Below are positions 17,594 to 26,452 of a stretch of DNA of 64,000 nt, piece after piece (position 1 is the stretch's first letter; each line of letters starts with the position of its first letter). The stretch is from Clostridiaceae bacterium (lineage in GTDB: Bacteria; Bacillota; Clostridia; Oscillospirales; Butyricicoccaceae): NCBI GenBank assembly GCA_018383195.1, contig JAGZOP010000001.1, positions 186,001 to 250,000 on the forward strand, in the 5' to 3' direction. The position numbers and the translations under genes were made by a program. The notes beneath the pieces are model-generated. The model made no database searches and was not told the DNA's origin. It worked only from the letters and a program-made list of their open reading frames with translations.

Positions 17594-18067
17594 ATGTTAG
17601 ACGTAGGCATGAAAGCGCCGGAATTTACCCTTTTGAACCAAAACGGAGATTCCGTCTGTTTATCTGATTTTTTAGGAAAGAAAGTCGTCTTATATTTTTA
17701 TCCGCGGGACAATACTCCCGGATGCACACGCCAAGCCTGTGCGTTTGCGGCAAGCTATGCACAATTTCAGGCACTGGATGTTGTCGTAATCGGGATCAGC
17801 AAAGACAGCGTTGCTTCGCATGTGAAATTTGCCCAGAAGCACGAACTTCCGTTTCTTCTGCTGTCCGACCCGGAATTGCAGGCAATCCAAAGCTATGATG
17901 TCTGGCAGGAAAAAAAGCTCTATGGAAAGGTCAGTATGGGAGTTGTACGCACAACATACCTGATTGACGAGAGCGGCAGCATTGAAAAGGTGATGCCCAA
18001 GGTCAAGCCGGACACCAATGCCGCAGAAATCCTGAGCTATCTCACCGCGTCCGGGACCGAAACCTGA
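17594..18067 (+). CDS. bcp: Bcp/PrxQ-type thiol peroxidase
   Basis: A 157-residue peroxiredoxin that reduces hydrogen peroxide and organic peroxides using thioredoxin. The peroxidatic and resolving cysteines are in TPGCTRQAC, five residues apart, as in PrxQ. The start MLDVGMKAPEFTLLNQNG is typical. Ribosome site AAAGGAG lies upstream of ATG 17594. It is followed after 17 bases by yaaA, a second peroxide-defence gene, in a likely two-gene operon inside element 1. Confidence 0.92.
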   Translation: MLDVGMKAPEFTLLNQNGDSVCLSDFLGKKVVLYFYPRDNTPGCTRQACAFAASYAQFQALDVVVIGISKDSVASHVKFAQKHELPFLLLSDPELQAIQSYDVWQEKKLYGKVSMGVVRTTYLIDESGSIEKVMPKVKPDTNAAEILSYLTASGTET

Positions 18068-18084
18068 TATACACGGTATCATCC

Positions 18085-18849
18085 ATGAAAATTATAATTT
18101 CTCCGGCAAAGAAAATGCGTATCGAGCCGGACAGCATCCCCCATTGTGATATGCCCGCATTTCTGCCGCAAACCGAAATTCTTTTCGATGTATTGCGGCA
18201 TATGACCCCGCAGGAACTGAAAAGTCTCTGGAAATGCAGTGATTCCATCGCAGCGCTGAATTTCGAGCGGCTTCAAACCATGGAGCTTCGCCGCGGGCTA
18301 ACACCGGCCATCCTTGCCTATGAAGGGCTTCAGTATCAGCATATGGCGCCCGGAGTGTTTACCAATCAGGAATTTTCATATATCGAGGAGCATCTGCGCA
18401 TCCTTTCCGGCTTCTATGGTCTGCTGCGACCGTTGGATGGGGTGATCCCCTACCGTCTGGAAATGCAGGCAAAGCTTCAAACTGCATACGGCGCCGACCT
18501 GTACGCTTTCTGGGGCAACCGCCTTGCACGGGCGCTTTCCGAGCAAACCGGCTGCATTCTGAATCTCGCTTCTAAGGAATACAGCATCTGTATTTCCAAG
18601 CATCTTCCCGATACAGTCCGTTTTATCACCTGCGTTTTCGGTACGGAAAAAGACGGAAAAATTGTCGAAAAGGGCACGCTTTGTAAGATGGCACGCGGCG
18701 AAATGGTGCGCTATCTGGCAGAAAATCAAATTACAGACCCGGAACATGTAAAACTATTTCAGGGAATGGGGTTTCATTTTGATGCCGCCCGTTCAACGCG
18801 CGAGACATTTGTATTTTTGCATGCCCCGAAAACAGTTCCCAAGGCATGA
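18085..18849 (+). CDS. yaaA: Peroxide stress protein YaaA
   Basis: A 254-residue member of the UPF0246/YaaA family, which limits iron-dependent damage under peroxide stress. It begins MKIIISPAKKM, the family hallmark, and contains LAYEGLQYQHM, LSGFYGLLRPLDGVIPYRLEM and GEMVRYLAEN. Length matches the family. It lies 17 bases after the thiol peroxidase and ends at a strong terminator. Start choice is supported by family alignment more than by a ribosome site. Confidence 0.92.
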   Translation: MKIIISPAKKMRIEPDSIPHCDMPAFLPQTEILFDVLRHMTPQELKSLWKCSDSIAALNFERLQTMELRRGLTPAILAYEGLQYQHMAPGVFTNQEFSYIEEHLRILSGFYGLLRPLDGVIPYRLEMQAKLQTAYGADLYAFWGNRLARALSEQTGCILNLASKEYSICISKHLPDTVRFITCVFGTEKDGKIVEKGTLCKMARGEMVRYLAENQITDPEHVKLFQGMGFHFDAARSTRETFVFLHAPKTVPKA

Positions 18850-18890
18850 AAAAACCCGTTTGCGGAAATCCGCAAACGGGTTCTTTTTTT
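18849..18890. terminator. Bidirectional terminator between yaaA and rhodanese genes
   Basis: AACCCGTTTGCGG and CCGCAAACGGGTT form a 13-bp stem flanked by A and T tracts. It serves both converging genes. Confidence 0.9.
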
Positions 18891-18901
18891 ACAAAAGGAA
18901 A

Positions 18902-19231
18902 CTACGCTCCAGTCTTATCCAGTTCTCCGGTATACGAGGCGATACCGCCGATGTTCCTCACATCAGAATATCCCATCTGCTGCAAAATTTCAACCGCTTT
19001 CCGACTTCTCCCACCGGAATAACAGTAAACGAACACCGGTGTCGATTCACTCGGAATCACGCGGCCCGCCTGTTCAAGCATCGGAAGCGGTATATTTTTG
19101 CTTCCCGGGATTGCTCCCTCCCGATATTCGTCCGGCATGCGGACATCCAAGAGAACCGCATCCGGTGTCATCCGGTACGCTTCCACTCCCTGATTGATAT
19201 CAGGGATGTTTAAAAAGTCAAAGAAACCCAT
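18902..19231 (-). CDS. Rhodanese-like domain protein
   Basis: A 109-residue single-domain rhodanese. Landmarks are DAVLLDVRMPDEYREGAIPGSKNIPL and the active-site loop YCYSGGRSRKAV with the persulfide-carrying Cys. The family moves sulfane sulfur; the physiological substrate is unknown. Ribosome site AAAGGAGC is well placed before ATG 19231. It lies within element 1, between the peroxide genes and the recombinase, all in the same minus direction as the recombinase. Confidence 0.88.
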   Translation of the reverse strand: MGFFDFLNIPDINQGVEAYRMTPDAVLLDVRMPDEYREGAIPGSKNIPLPMLEQAGRVIPSESTPVFVYCYSGGRSRKAVEILQQMGYSDVRNIGGIASYTGELDKTGA

Positions 19232-19348
19232 TCTATTGCTCCTTTATATTTCCGCAACATAAAACTTCCAATTGATTTATTTTTATTCTATCCTTTTCTC
19301 CAGTTTTCTTCCGTAACTTTGTTACAGAGCCATCTCTTCTCCGGAAAT

Positions 19349-20947
19349 TTATTCCGTCTGCAGGACGGTGCATGCGGTAACCACCGTCTGATAGGTTTCT
19401 CCTCTCCCGCTCGTTGTATAGCGCAGGCGGAACCCTTCCGTCAGGGCATGCAGCTTGATATCCACATAATCCGGATAGACTGTCATCTGCTCCAGCACTT
19501 CTCCCCATACCGTCTCCGACCCAATCCAGTCTTTTTCAGCAAACCTCTGCAATTCTTCTATGTCAGTCTTTTCATGCTGCTCCAATACTTTCTGCCGCTC
19601 CAATGCCGCAATCCGCGCATGAATCCGATTTTCCTCCTTCTCATACCGCCGGCACATGCGTTCCAAGTCCTCTTTGGAAATTGTTTGTTCAAAATAAGCA
19701 TCCAGCGCACGGTCTTTCTTGCGCAGCAGACCTGCCCGCTGGCATTCCAGCTGCCGATACAACTGCTGCGTTTCACTTTCTGACGCTGTCTGCACCAGCA
19801 GGTTCCCAAGCTGCTCTGCTATCTTCGCTGGATTCACCTGCAATAAACCAAGCACATGGGTCATGCAGGTATGCACCGTCTTTTGATTGATGCTTCGCAT
19901 ATTGCATCCAACGGCATTCCCCTTTTGATTCACTTTCCGATTTCCAAATTGCCCTTTTGCGCGGCAGGTCCAGCTAAAATAGATTTGACCGGTTGTCCGT
20001 CTGCGTTTGCGCGGCACAAACCGCGCCCCGCATCCGCCGCATACGATTTTACCCGAACACCAGTACCTTGCAGAATACCGCATTTTCTGCGTCTCAGACG
20101 GCGCGCGGCGCGCCAGTTCCTGCTGCACCCGTTCAAATTCTTCCCGCCCGATAATTGCCGTATGATGGTCGCGCAGATAGACTTTTTCGTGTGGGTTCGG
20201 CACTTTTTTATGATCTAGGTAGTTTGGCGTGTAATATTTCTGTTGGAGCAAATCACCGCAATATTTTTCGTTCCGTAAAATCCGCAGAATCATCACGGGC
20301 GACCATGGTTTTTCTTTTGCTTTGGGCGGAGCAATCCCTTCTTCATACAGTTCCCGGGCAATGACATAGGTTCCTTTTCCTTCGTCCAGAAATTTATGAT
20401 AAATTCGCCGGATTACTGCGGCTTCCTCCGGCAGAATGGTCAGCTTTCCCTGCGTTAAATCATAACCGTACAGCGAATTGCTGCCAAAAACCACGCCATG
20501 CTCCATAGACCGCCGCTGTCCCCACTTGACGCGCTCCGATGTTTTCCGGCTCTCCTCCTGTGCAACGCTTGCCATAATCGTCAGCCGAAATTCGCCGTCA
20601 TCCTGCCGTGTGTCAATATGGTCATTTAGAAATAAAATGCCTACCCCGCGTTTCCCAAGCTCCCGGGTATGCTTCAGCGCATCGACGGTATTGCGCGCAA
20701 ACCGTGAAACCTCCTTGGTCAAAATCAGGTCCACTTTCCCTGCATATGCGTCAGCAAGCATCCGCTGAAATTCCGGTCTGCCTGCCGCCGTTGTCCCGGA
20801 AAGCCCTTCATCTGCATACACATCGACCAGTTTCCAATCCGGGTTCTGACGAATCTGCGCATCAAAATACCGCCGCTGATTTTGCAGGGAGTTGCGCTGA
20901 TCATCCTGATCGGTCGAAACACGGCAATATGCCGCAACCCGTATCAT
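19349..20947 (-). CDS. Large serine recombinase of element 1
   Basis: A 532-residue site-specific recombinase of the resolvase/invertase superfamily. The catalytic Ser11 is in VAAYCRVSTDQ, with the other active-site residues in LTKEVSRFARN. The Recombinase domain follows at about residues 160-260 (SLYGYDLTQGK, PPKAKEKPWS, ILRNEKYCGD). A zinc ribbon (CGGCGARF with a later Cys pair), a basic stretch and a coiled-coil C-terminus complete the serine integrase layout. It is similar in size to SpoIVCA, the skin recombinase of B. subtilis. ATG 20947 overlaps the stop of a 47-codon ORF (ATGA). It sits 215 bases inside the right end of the element that splits dpaA, and it is the probable excisionase of that element. 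Confidence 0.92.
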   Translation of the reverse strand: MIRVAAYCRVSTDQDDQRNSLQNQRRYFDAQIRQNPDWKLVDVYADEGLSGTTAAGRPEFQRMLADAYAGKVDLILTKEVSRFARNTVDALKHTRELGKRGVGILFLNDHIDTRQDDGEFRLTIMASVAQEESRKTSERVKWGQRRSMEHGVVFGSNSLYGYDLTQGKLTILPEEAAVIRRIYHKFLDEGKGTYVIARELYEEGIAPPKAKEKPWSPVMILRILRNEKYCGDLLQQKYYTPNYLDHKKVPNPHEKVYLRDHHTAIIGREEFERVQQELARRAPSETQKMRYSARYWCSGKIVCGGCGARFVPRKRRRTTGQIYFSWTCRAKGQFGNRKVNQKGNAVGCNMRSINQKTVHTCMTHVLGLLQVNPAKIAEQLGNLLVQTASESETQQLYRQLECQRAGLLRKKDRALDAYFEQTISKEDLERMCRRYEKEENRIHARIAALERQKVLEQHEKTDIEELQRFAEKDWIGSETVWGEVLEQMTVYPDYVDIKLHALTEGFRLRYTTSGRGETYQTVVTACTVLQTE

Positions 20948-21087
20948 TCCGGCGCCTCTTCGCCTGCATGCATGACATCCATCGCTCTTTGAAACTGCAA
21001 TTCGTCCAGATGCCCGGTCTGAAAAAGGGCTTTGAGCATCCCGCATACGATCTGGTCCTGAAGCGCCTTCTGTTCTGCTGTATTCAT
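20944..21087 (-). CDS. Small ORF coupled to recombinase 1 (possible directionality factor)
   Basis: A 47-codon ORF that starts MNTAEQKALQDQIVCGMLKA and ends HAGEEAPE. Its stop overlaps the recombinase start by ATGA. The ribosome site AAAGGAGGG is excellent. The middle part (FQTGHLDELQFQRAMDVM) resembles the short helical SHOCT-like motif seen in small proteins encoded next to recombinases. Serine integrases need a small partner protein to run excision, so it is a candidate recombination directionality factor; this is inference only. It is too short for common gene callers. Confidence 0.65.
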   Translation of the reverse strand: MNTAEQKALQDQIVCGMLKALFQTGHLDELQFQRAMDVMHAGEEAPE

Positions 21088-21104
21088 TGGATTCCCTCCT
21101 TTGT

Positions 21105-21114
21105 TCAGCATATG
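21105..21114 (-). promoter_or_regulatory. CATATGCTGA motif before recombinase 1 operon
   Basis: The -10-like CATATGCTGA lies 18 bases before the small ORF start, directly upstream of its ribosome site. SigE and SigK -10 boxes begin CATA. The motif is shared with recombinase 2 and dpaA. No matching -35 was found. Confidence 0.3.
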
Positions 21115-21161
21115 TTCCGTTCTTTACCGCTAGGACAGTTTCCGCACACACCTTTTTCGCA

Positions 21162-21172
21162 AACGCGGTACC
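21162..21172 (+). repeat. Right core/attachment site of element 1
   Basis: AACGCGGTACC, identical to 14245-14255 and in the same codon phase. It marks the start of the second dpaA piece. Confidence 0.85.
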
Positions 21173-21512
21173 AACCGCCGAGGGTGCGATTCAACTCGCC
21201 ATGGAGGAACTGCCGATCACCATTCAGGGTGCGCATGTGCTGGTACTCGGCAACGGGCGAATCGGCAGCCTGCTCAGCAGCAAACTGCGCGCGCTCGGTG
21301 CAGACGTGACCGTTTCCGCACGTTCTGCACACGATTTCGCACGCATTGAAACTGCTGGGCATCGGGCGCTCCACACCAAATTTTTAGCCGGCCATCTATC
21401 CGGTTTTGATTTGGTGGTCAACACTGTCCCCGCGCGCGTGCTCGGCGCATCCGAACTGACAGAACTGCCTGCTGCCTGTCTGATTCTCGATCTGGCATCC
21501 AAACCCGGCGGG
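21162..21512 (+). CDS. dpaA: Dipicolinate synthase subunit A, middle piece (split gene, piece 2 of 3)
   Basis: Open frame from the right core of element 1 to the left core of element 2. It encodes NAVPTAEGAIQLAMEE, the dinucleotide-binding fold (VLVLGNGRIGSLLSSKL with the GxGxxG loop), and FDLVVNTVPARVL to LILDLASKPGG. These are residues 131-247 of DpaA and line up without gaps with the B. subtilis protein around NAxPTAEGA and DLASKPGG. It has no start codon or ribosome site of its own that makes sense, so it is an internal coding piece. After GGG (21510-21512) the frame runs into element 2. Confidence 0.9.
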
Positions 21513-21513
21513 G
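21509..21513 (+). repeat. Left core site of element 2
   Basis: CGGGG covering the last base of Gly246, Gly247 and the first base of the next codon. Matches 26639-26643. Confidence 0.65.
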
Positions 21514-21556
21514 CGGGTGACGCAAACCGGCATGTTCCCATGCACGCAGGCAAAAG

Positions 21557-21584
21557 AAAAACCCTCCGAATCGGAGGGTTTTTC
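21557..21584. terminator. Terminator downstream of the TRAP permease
   Basis: AAAAACCCTCCGA and TCGGAGGGTTTTT form a compact hairpin with tracts on both sides, just inside the left end of element 2. It would also stop dpaA transcripts entering the unexcised element. Confidence 0.85.
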
Positions 21585-21593
21585 GTATCGGGT

Positions 21594-23591
21594 TTATGCG
21601 TCTGCCGCCGCGCGCTTTGCACGAAGCTGAAGCAGGAAAATGACTGCAATGATACCCAGACCGACCACGTCGGTCAGCGGGTTCGGGTCAATCAGCATCA
21701 GGCCGGCTGCAATCGCAGCAAAGCGTTCCAGCTTGTTCATATGCGCCATCATAAAGCCTTCCAGACCGATTGCCAGACCGAGCATACCGACCATGGACGT
21801 AATAACAATCTGAATGACCTCAATTGGTGTGGTGTCGATGAACAGCATCGCGTTATTGAACGCAAAGATGTACGGAACAATAAAGGCGGCAATCGCAAGA
21901 CGCGACGCGTTGACGCCGGTTTTCATCGGGTTGGACTTGGCGATTGCCGAGCCTGCGTAGGCTGCCAGCGCAACCGGCGGCGTGATGTCCGCCACAATGC
22001 CGAAGTAGAACACGAACATATTCGCCGCAATCAGGTTCAGGCCCATACCGTTCACCAGAATCGGTGCACAGGTGGTTGCCATGATGATATAGTTTGCCGT
22101 GGTCGGCACACCCATACCAAGGATGATACAGGTAATCATGGTCAGAATCAGCGCGATAATCAGGTGACCGTTTGCCAGAGAGGTGATGCCGGTGACCAGA
22201 ATTGCGCCCAGACCGGTCATCGTAACAACGCCCGCAATGATGCCCGCAATACCGCATGCCACTGCAACCGACAGCGTGTTGCGCGCGCCGTTTTCGAGCG
22301 CGTCGAAGAACTTGGTCACGCTCATCTCGTCCTCGACCGGAACCTTCATGACGCGGGCGATGATGGTATTGACGATGCTGACTGCAATCGCACACAGCGT
22401 TGCAAGTACAGCCGCCTTGGACATCGTTGCACCCTGAATAATGATGACTACCAGCACGATGAGCGGCAGCAGCAGGTAAGCGCGCGCCATCAGGTGACGC
22501 AGCTTGGGCAGCTCCTCGCGCGGCAGACCGTGCAGGCCAAGCTTCTTCGCCTCAAAATGCACCATCAGGAAAATGCCGGTGAAGTACAGCAGCGCCGGCA
22601 GGATTGCCTTGACTGCAATTTCCTGATACTGCACACCGCACATCTCTGCCATCAGGAACGCCGCAGCACCCATGATCGGGGGCATGATCTGACCGCCGGT
22701 CGAAGCCGCAGCCTCAACCGCGCCCGCAAATTCGCCTGCATAACCGGTCTTTTTCATCAGCGGGATGGTGACAGAACCGGTGGTAACCGTGTTGCCGACC
22801 GAAGAACCGGAAACCATGCCGCACAGCGCGGACGAAATAACCGCAACCTTCGCCGGACCGCCCGAGGACGCGCCTGCAATCGAGTTCGCACACTGGATGA
22901 AGAACTGCGAAATACCGGTTGCCTCCAAAAATGCGCCGAAGATAATAAACAGTACAATAAACGTCGAGCACACGTTAATCGGGGTGCCGATCACGCCGTT
23001 GGTCGTGTAGAACAGCTGATAAACGATCTTTTTCAGACCAAACATCGGCAGCTTATAATACTGCGAGAACGCATAGACAAGAAATACGCCCGCAACGCAT
23101 AGAATCGGGATACCAACCACGCGGCGGCATGCCTCAATCAGAATCACAATACCGATCAGACCGATGATGACCTGCATATCCGTAATACGCGACGAACGCT
23201 TGATGATCTCGGTGCAGTTAAACGCATAGTAGAAAAAGCAGCCGGAGCCAACCAGACCGAGCACCACATCATACCACGGGATGCGGTTTTTTTTGCCCGG
23301 ATGGCCTTTACGCGCCGGATACAGGATAAACACCATCAAAATGATGAGTCCCAGGAAACTGGTACGGCGGATACGCTCATCCCATGTCGCAACCAGGTTC
23401 ATGTACACACAGTACAGGGAAAACGCGACGAAGAAATAACGGATCAGCTTTCTGGGCAGACCGTTGTACTCGCGGGTGTTGGATTCGCGGTCATATTTTT
23501 TCATGATCGCTTCGACATCGGCAGCAGTACCGACATCCATATCCTGCAGGTTCTCCGTCTGGGGGGTGGTAGGCTTATTCTCTTTTGCCAA
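21594..23591 (-). CDS. TRAP transporter fused permease (TAXI type, DctQ-DctM fusion)
   Basis: A 665-residue membrane protein with about 16 helices: an N-terminal small-permease part (residues about 45-150) and the DctM-like large permease. Typical blocks are SGSSVGNTVTTGSVTIPLMKKTGY, GGQIMPPIMGAAAFLMAE, GMGVPTTANYIIMATTCAP and DITPPVALAAYAGSAIA. TRAP systems import organic acids or amino acids driven by the sodium or proton gradient together with an extracellular binding protein, encoded just upstream here (23706). TTG at 23591 is the probable start, with GGAGG 7 bases upstream. Confidence 0.92.
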   Translation of the reverse strand: MAKENKPTTPQTENLQDMDVGTAADVEAIMKKYDRESNTREYNGLPRKLIRYFFVAFSLYCVYMNLVATWDERIRRTSFLGLIILMVFILYPARKGHPGKKNRIPWYDVVLGLVGSGCFFYYAFNCTEIIKRSSRITDMQVIIGLIGIVILIEACRRVVGIPILCVAGVFLVYAFSQYYKLPMFGLKKIVYQLFYTTNGVIGTPINVCSTFIVLFIIFGAFLEATGISQFFIQCANSIAGASSGGPAKVAVISSALCGMVSGSSVGNTVTTGSVTIPLMKKTGYAGEFAGAVEAAASTGGQIMPPIMGAAAFLMAEMCGVQYQEIAVKAILPALLYFTGIFLMVHFEAKKLGLHGLPREELPKLRHLMARAYLLLPLIVLVVIIIQGATMSKAAVLATLCAIAVSIVNTIIARVMKVPVEDEMSVTKFFDALENGARNTLSVAVACGIAGIIAGVVTMTGLGAILVTGITSLANGHLIIALILTMITCIILGMGVPTTANYIIMATTCAPILVNGMGLNLIAANMFVFYFGIVADITPPVALAAYAGSAIAKSNPMKTGVNASRLAIAAFIVPYIFAFNNAMLFIDTTPIEVIQIVITSMVGMLGLAIGLEGFMMAHMNKLERFAAIAAGLMLIDPNPLTDVVGLGIIAVIFLLQLRAKRAAADA

Positions 23592-23705
23592 ATGAATTCC
23601 TCCTTTATTTACGAAATATTAACAGCATTCAAAAAAGCGCAGAGCAGCCGCATGGTCAATGGCCGTGCGGCTGCTCCAGCGTGCGGTTTCAATCGCAGAA
23701 ATCAA

Positions 23706-24713
23706 TCAGGACTGGATGCCCTTCTCCTCGTAGTACTTGATTGCACCCGGATGGAACTCCACGTCGATGCCGTTCATCGCGGTCTCCAGAGACAGTTCCT
23801 TGAACTTGTCGTGCGAGCCTGCCATGGATTCCTGGTTCTCAAACAGCGTCTTGGTCAGCTCGTAAACCACATCCTCGGACAGGTCAGCGGAAGCGATCAG
23901 GGTTGCACGGACAGAGACAGTCTCGGTGTCCGCGTCCACACCTTTATAGGTGCCGCCCGGAATGACAGCCTTGGTGTAGAACGGATGCTCTGCAATCAGC
24001 TTGTCCGCATGCTCGCTGTCAATTGCAACCACGCTGATCTTGTTGGTCGTTGCAAGGTCGGTAACCGCCGTGGTCGGCGCGCCCGCGGTTACAAATGCCG
24101 CGTCAATCTTGCCGTCCTTCAAGCTGGAAGCCGAATCGGTAAAGCCGGAGTTTACCGCCTTGATATCATCAAAGCTCAGACCGTAAACATCCAGAATCTG
24201 CTTTGCATTGAACTCAACGCCCGAGCCTGCGTCGCCGACCGAAACGGTCTTGCCCTTGAGGTCTGCAACCGTCTTGATGGACATATCGGTGGTAATAATC
24301 TGGCAGGTTTCGTCATACAGACCGGCAACCGCACGGAAATTCGTGCATGCACCCAGTTCCTCAAAGGTATCGGTGCCGTTCATCGCGTAAGACATAACGT
24401 CGTTCTGTACGGTGCCGAGCTGTGCCTCGCCGTCCTCAATGCGGATGATATCGTCCTGCGAGCCGCCGGAAACAACAACCTTCAGGTTTGAATTTTTAAG
24501 CAGCGGGTTGAGTGCAGTCGCCATGACATTGCCGACTGCATAATAGGTGCCGGTCTCGCCGCCGGTCGCCATCACAAGTTCGGTCTTTGCGCCTGTATCG
24601 CCGCCATTGCCGCCTTCTGCGGAATTCGCGCCGTTATTGCCGCCGCCGCAGCCGGCAAGCAGCATCGTAGAAGCCATGCAAACAGCAAGCAAAGATGCAA
24701 TTTTCTTTTTCAT
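23706..24713 (-). CDS. TAXI-family TRAP transporter substrate-binding lipoprotein
   Basis: A 335-residue secreted lipoprotein. The signal peptide runs MKKKIASLLAVCMASTML and ends in the lipobox LLAGC at Cys21. The mature protein starts with a Gly/Asn-rich linker, then the TAXI pattern MATGGETGTYYAVGNVMATAL and GEAQLGTVQNDVMSYAM. TAXI proteins bind small acids such as glutamate or related compounds, but the ligand cannot be read here. It is the first gene of a two-gene transporter operon in element 2, with a good promoter at 24755-24783. Confidence 0.92.
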   Translation of the reverse strand: MKKKIASLLAVCMASTMLLAGCGGGNNGANSAEGGNGGDTGAKTELVMATGGETGTYYAVGNVMATALNPLLKNSNLKVVVSGGSQDDIIRIEDGEAQLGTVQNDVMSYAMNGTDTFEELGACTNFRAVAGLYDETCQIITTDMSIKTVADLKGKTVSVGDAGSGVEFNAKQILDVYGLSFDDIKAVNSGFTDSASSLKDGKIDAAFVTAGAPTTAVTDLATTNKISVVAIDSEHADKLIAEHPFYTKAVIPGGTYKGVDADTETVSVRATLIASADLSEDVVYELTKTLFENQESMAGSHDKFKELSLETAMNGIDVEFHPGAIKYYEEKGIQS

Positions 24714-24754
24714 AGTTTTCCCCTTTCCGTATACATCGAAAAAATATTGTTCTT

Positions 24755-24783
24755 ATTATACAGGATTCTTCAGGTTTTTGCAA
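24755..24783 (-). promoter_or_regulatory. Promoter of the TRAP operon
   Basis: TTGCAA (24778-24783), 17 bases, TATAAT (24755-24760) on the minus strand, 42 bases before the binding-protein start. A vegetative-type promoter. Confidence 0.65.
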
Positions 24784-24952
24784 GACGCTGTCGCAATTCT
24801 TGTAACAACTCACCTGTAGGAAATTATTCTTTAAAATGAAGCTGCCGCGTAACTGCTTCATTTCAAGGCGCGTCAGCGCAGATTTCTTCGTACTCTTCCC
24901 CAAACCTGTGCGGAGATCCCGAAAAATCCAATCATAAAAAAAGCAGCCGTCC

Positions 24953-26452
24953 TCACCCGATTATAGACGAAGATGGATTTTCCACGCCCTTTTCTTTGGG
25001 CGGCGCAAACCGGAAGGTAAATTCCACGCCGCGCCCCTCAAAAATGCGCACGCATTCCAGCAGCGCGAGCGCGTCCGCTCGGCGCAGCACGTCAAACCGC
25101 AGGACCTCCCGAATCTGTTCTCCAAGGTCCGGCGGTGCACAAGCCTGCTGTTTGCAGCGCACGACCTCCGCGCGTGTTTGACGCAGCATCTGCCGCGCCC
25201 GCTCGAGCAGCGCTTCATCGGGCTCGGATTCTTCATACAGGCGAAGCAGTGCCCGCTCACAGGCCTCTGCACGGTTTTGCGCCTGCCGGGTTGCCCGCAC
25301 CGCCTCGGTCTGCGCCTTGTTCCACTCGCGCAGCAACGCGGATTCCTCAATCGTAATCTCCCCTGCCATCCCGCGCAGGCAGCCCCGCACTGCGTCAAGC
25401 ACCGCATCTTCCCGCACCCGATGCGGCGTGCATCCCGTCCTCCGCCGATAGCCGCTGCACACCAGATAAACCCGTTTGCCATCCCGTACATGGGTCATTG
25501 GCGCACCGCAGTCCCCGCAGAATACCAATCCGGTCAGCACGTGCGGCGCCTGTCCGGACGGATGATAGCTGCGCACGCGCAGCATCTCCTGTACCCGGTC
25601 AAAGGTCTGCTGGTCAATGAGCGGCGCATGCGTGTTCCGTACTACCGCCCATTCGTCCTGCGGCAGCGCCACCCGCCGCCGCACCTTGTAGCTAATCGTG
25701 CGCACCCGTCCCTGTGTCAAATGCCCGGCATAGGTCGGGTTTTCAAGGATGCGGCGCACTGTCTGCGCGCTCCATGCTCGGCTGCCGTGCGCCTGTCCGC
25801 GCCGCTGCGATGGGGTTGGAACCCCCTGCGCAGTCAGCTTCCCCGCCGTGCCGGACAACGCTCCGCATGCAAGATAGGTTTCAAAAACCTGCCGCACATC
25901 CGGCGCGGTCTGCGGGTCCGGAACCAATCTGTTTTTGTCCTCCGGGTCACGCCGGTAGCCAAATGGCGGCTGTGCCCCGATAAATTTCCCCTCCCGTCTT
26001 CGCGCATCCAATGCCGCACGCACTTTTTTTGAAATATCCCGCGCATACATGTCATTGAACACCGACAAAAAAGGAGCAAAATCTGTGACGCCGTCCGGAG
26101 CGCCCGAATCATATCCTTCGCTTACAGACAGCACCCGCACCCCATGCATTGGAAAATATTCTTCCAGCAGCGCGCCCACTCTGGCATAGTTGCGCCCCAG
26201 ACGTGACAAATCTTTGACCACAACGGTATCAATCTCTCCGCGTTCAATATCCGCAATCAGCCGCTCAAATCCGGGACGGTCAAACCGCACCCCGCTCCAT
26301 CCATCGTCAATATAGGTTTTTTTGACCTGCCAGCCGCGCGCGGACGCAAACTGCGCAAGGAGCATGCGCTGGGTTTCAATGCTCTGCGATTCCCGTTCGC
26401 CCGCATCTTCGCGCGACAGACGCAGATACAGTCCAATCTGCGGGGCGCTCAT
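24953..26452 (-). CDS. Large serine recombinase of element 2
   Basis: A 499-residue serine recombinase, clearly different from recombinase 1. The catalytic Ser13 is in IGLYLRLSREDAG; VVVKDLSRLGRNYARVG carries the active-site arginines. The Recombinase domain shows PPFGYRRDPEDKNRLVPD and RRILENPTYAGHLTQG. A zinc ribbon follows (CGDCGAPMTHVRDGKRVYLVC), then a Glu/Arg-rich coiled coil. The chosen ATG at 26452 overlaps the stop of a 37-codon ORF by ATGA. The gene starts about 190 bases inside the right end of element 2, the same layout as in element 1. Probable excisionase for the KPGG site of dpaA. Confidence 0.92.
   Translation of the reverse strand: MSAPQIGLYLRLSREDAGERESQSIETQRMLLAQFASARGWQVKKTYIDDGWSGVRFDRPGFERLIADIERGEIDTVVVKDLSRLGRNYARVGALLEEYFPMHGVRVLSVSEGYDSGAPDGVTDFAPFLSVFNDMYARDISKKVRAALDARRREGKFIGAQPPFGYRRDPEDKNRLVPDPQTAPDVRQVFETYLACGALSGTAGKLTAQGVPTPSQRRGQAHGSRAWSAQTVRRILENPTYAGHLTQGRVRTISYKVRRRVALPQDEWAVVRNTHAPLIDQQTFDRVQEMLRVRSYHPSGQAPHVLTGLVFCGDCGAPMTHVRDGKRVYLVCSGYRRRTGCTPHRVREDAVLDAVRGCLRGMAGEITIEESALLREWNKAQTEAVRATRQAQNRAEACERALLRLYEESEPDEALLERARQMLRQTRAEVVRCKQQACAPPDLGEQIREVLRFDVLRRADALALLECVRIFEGRGVEFTFRFAPPKEKGVENPSSSIIG

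Larger units (their letters stand above)
14245..21172. mobile_element. Skin-like intervening element 1 in dpaA (about 6.9 kb)
   Basis: The element lies between two copies of AACGCGGTACC, at 14245-14255 and 21162-21172, both in the same codon phase. Precise recombination between them removes 6917 bases and joins RNAV to PTAEGAIQLAMEE, the continuous DpaA sequence. It encodes a serine recombinase just inside its right end, plus eight other genes (anti-sigma, sigma, DUF4956, VTC, peroxiredoxin, YaaA, rhodanese and a 47-codon ORF). No phage structural or conjugation genes are seen. Boundaries come from the repeat and frame; excision is inferred by analogy with sigK-skin elements. Confidence 0.85.

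Noticed and set aside
21087..23102. 671-codon plus-strand ORF
   Set aside because: Only residues from 21162 to 21512 are dpaA; the rest is antisense to the TRAP permease.
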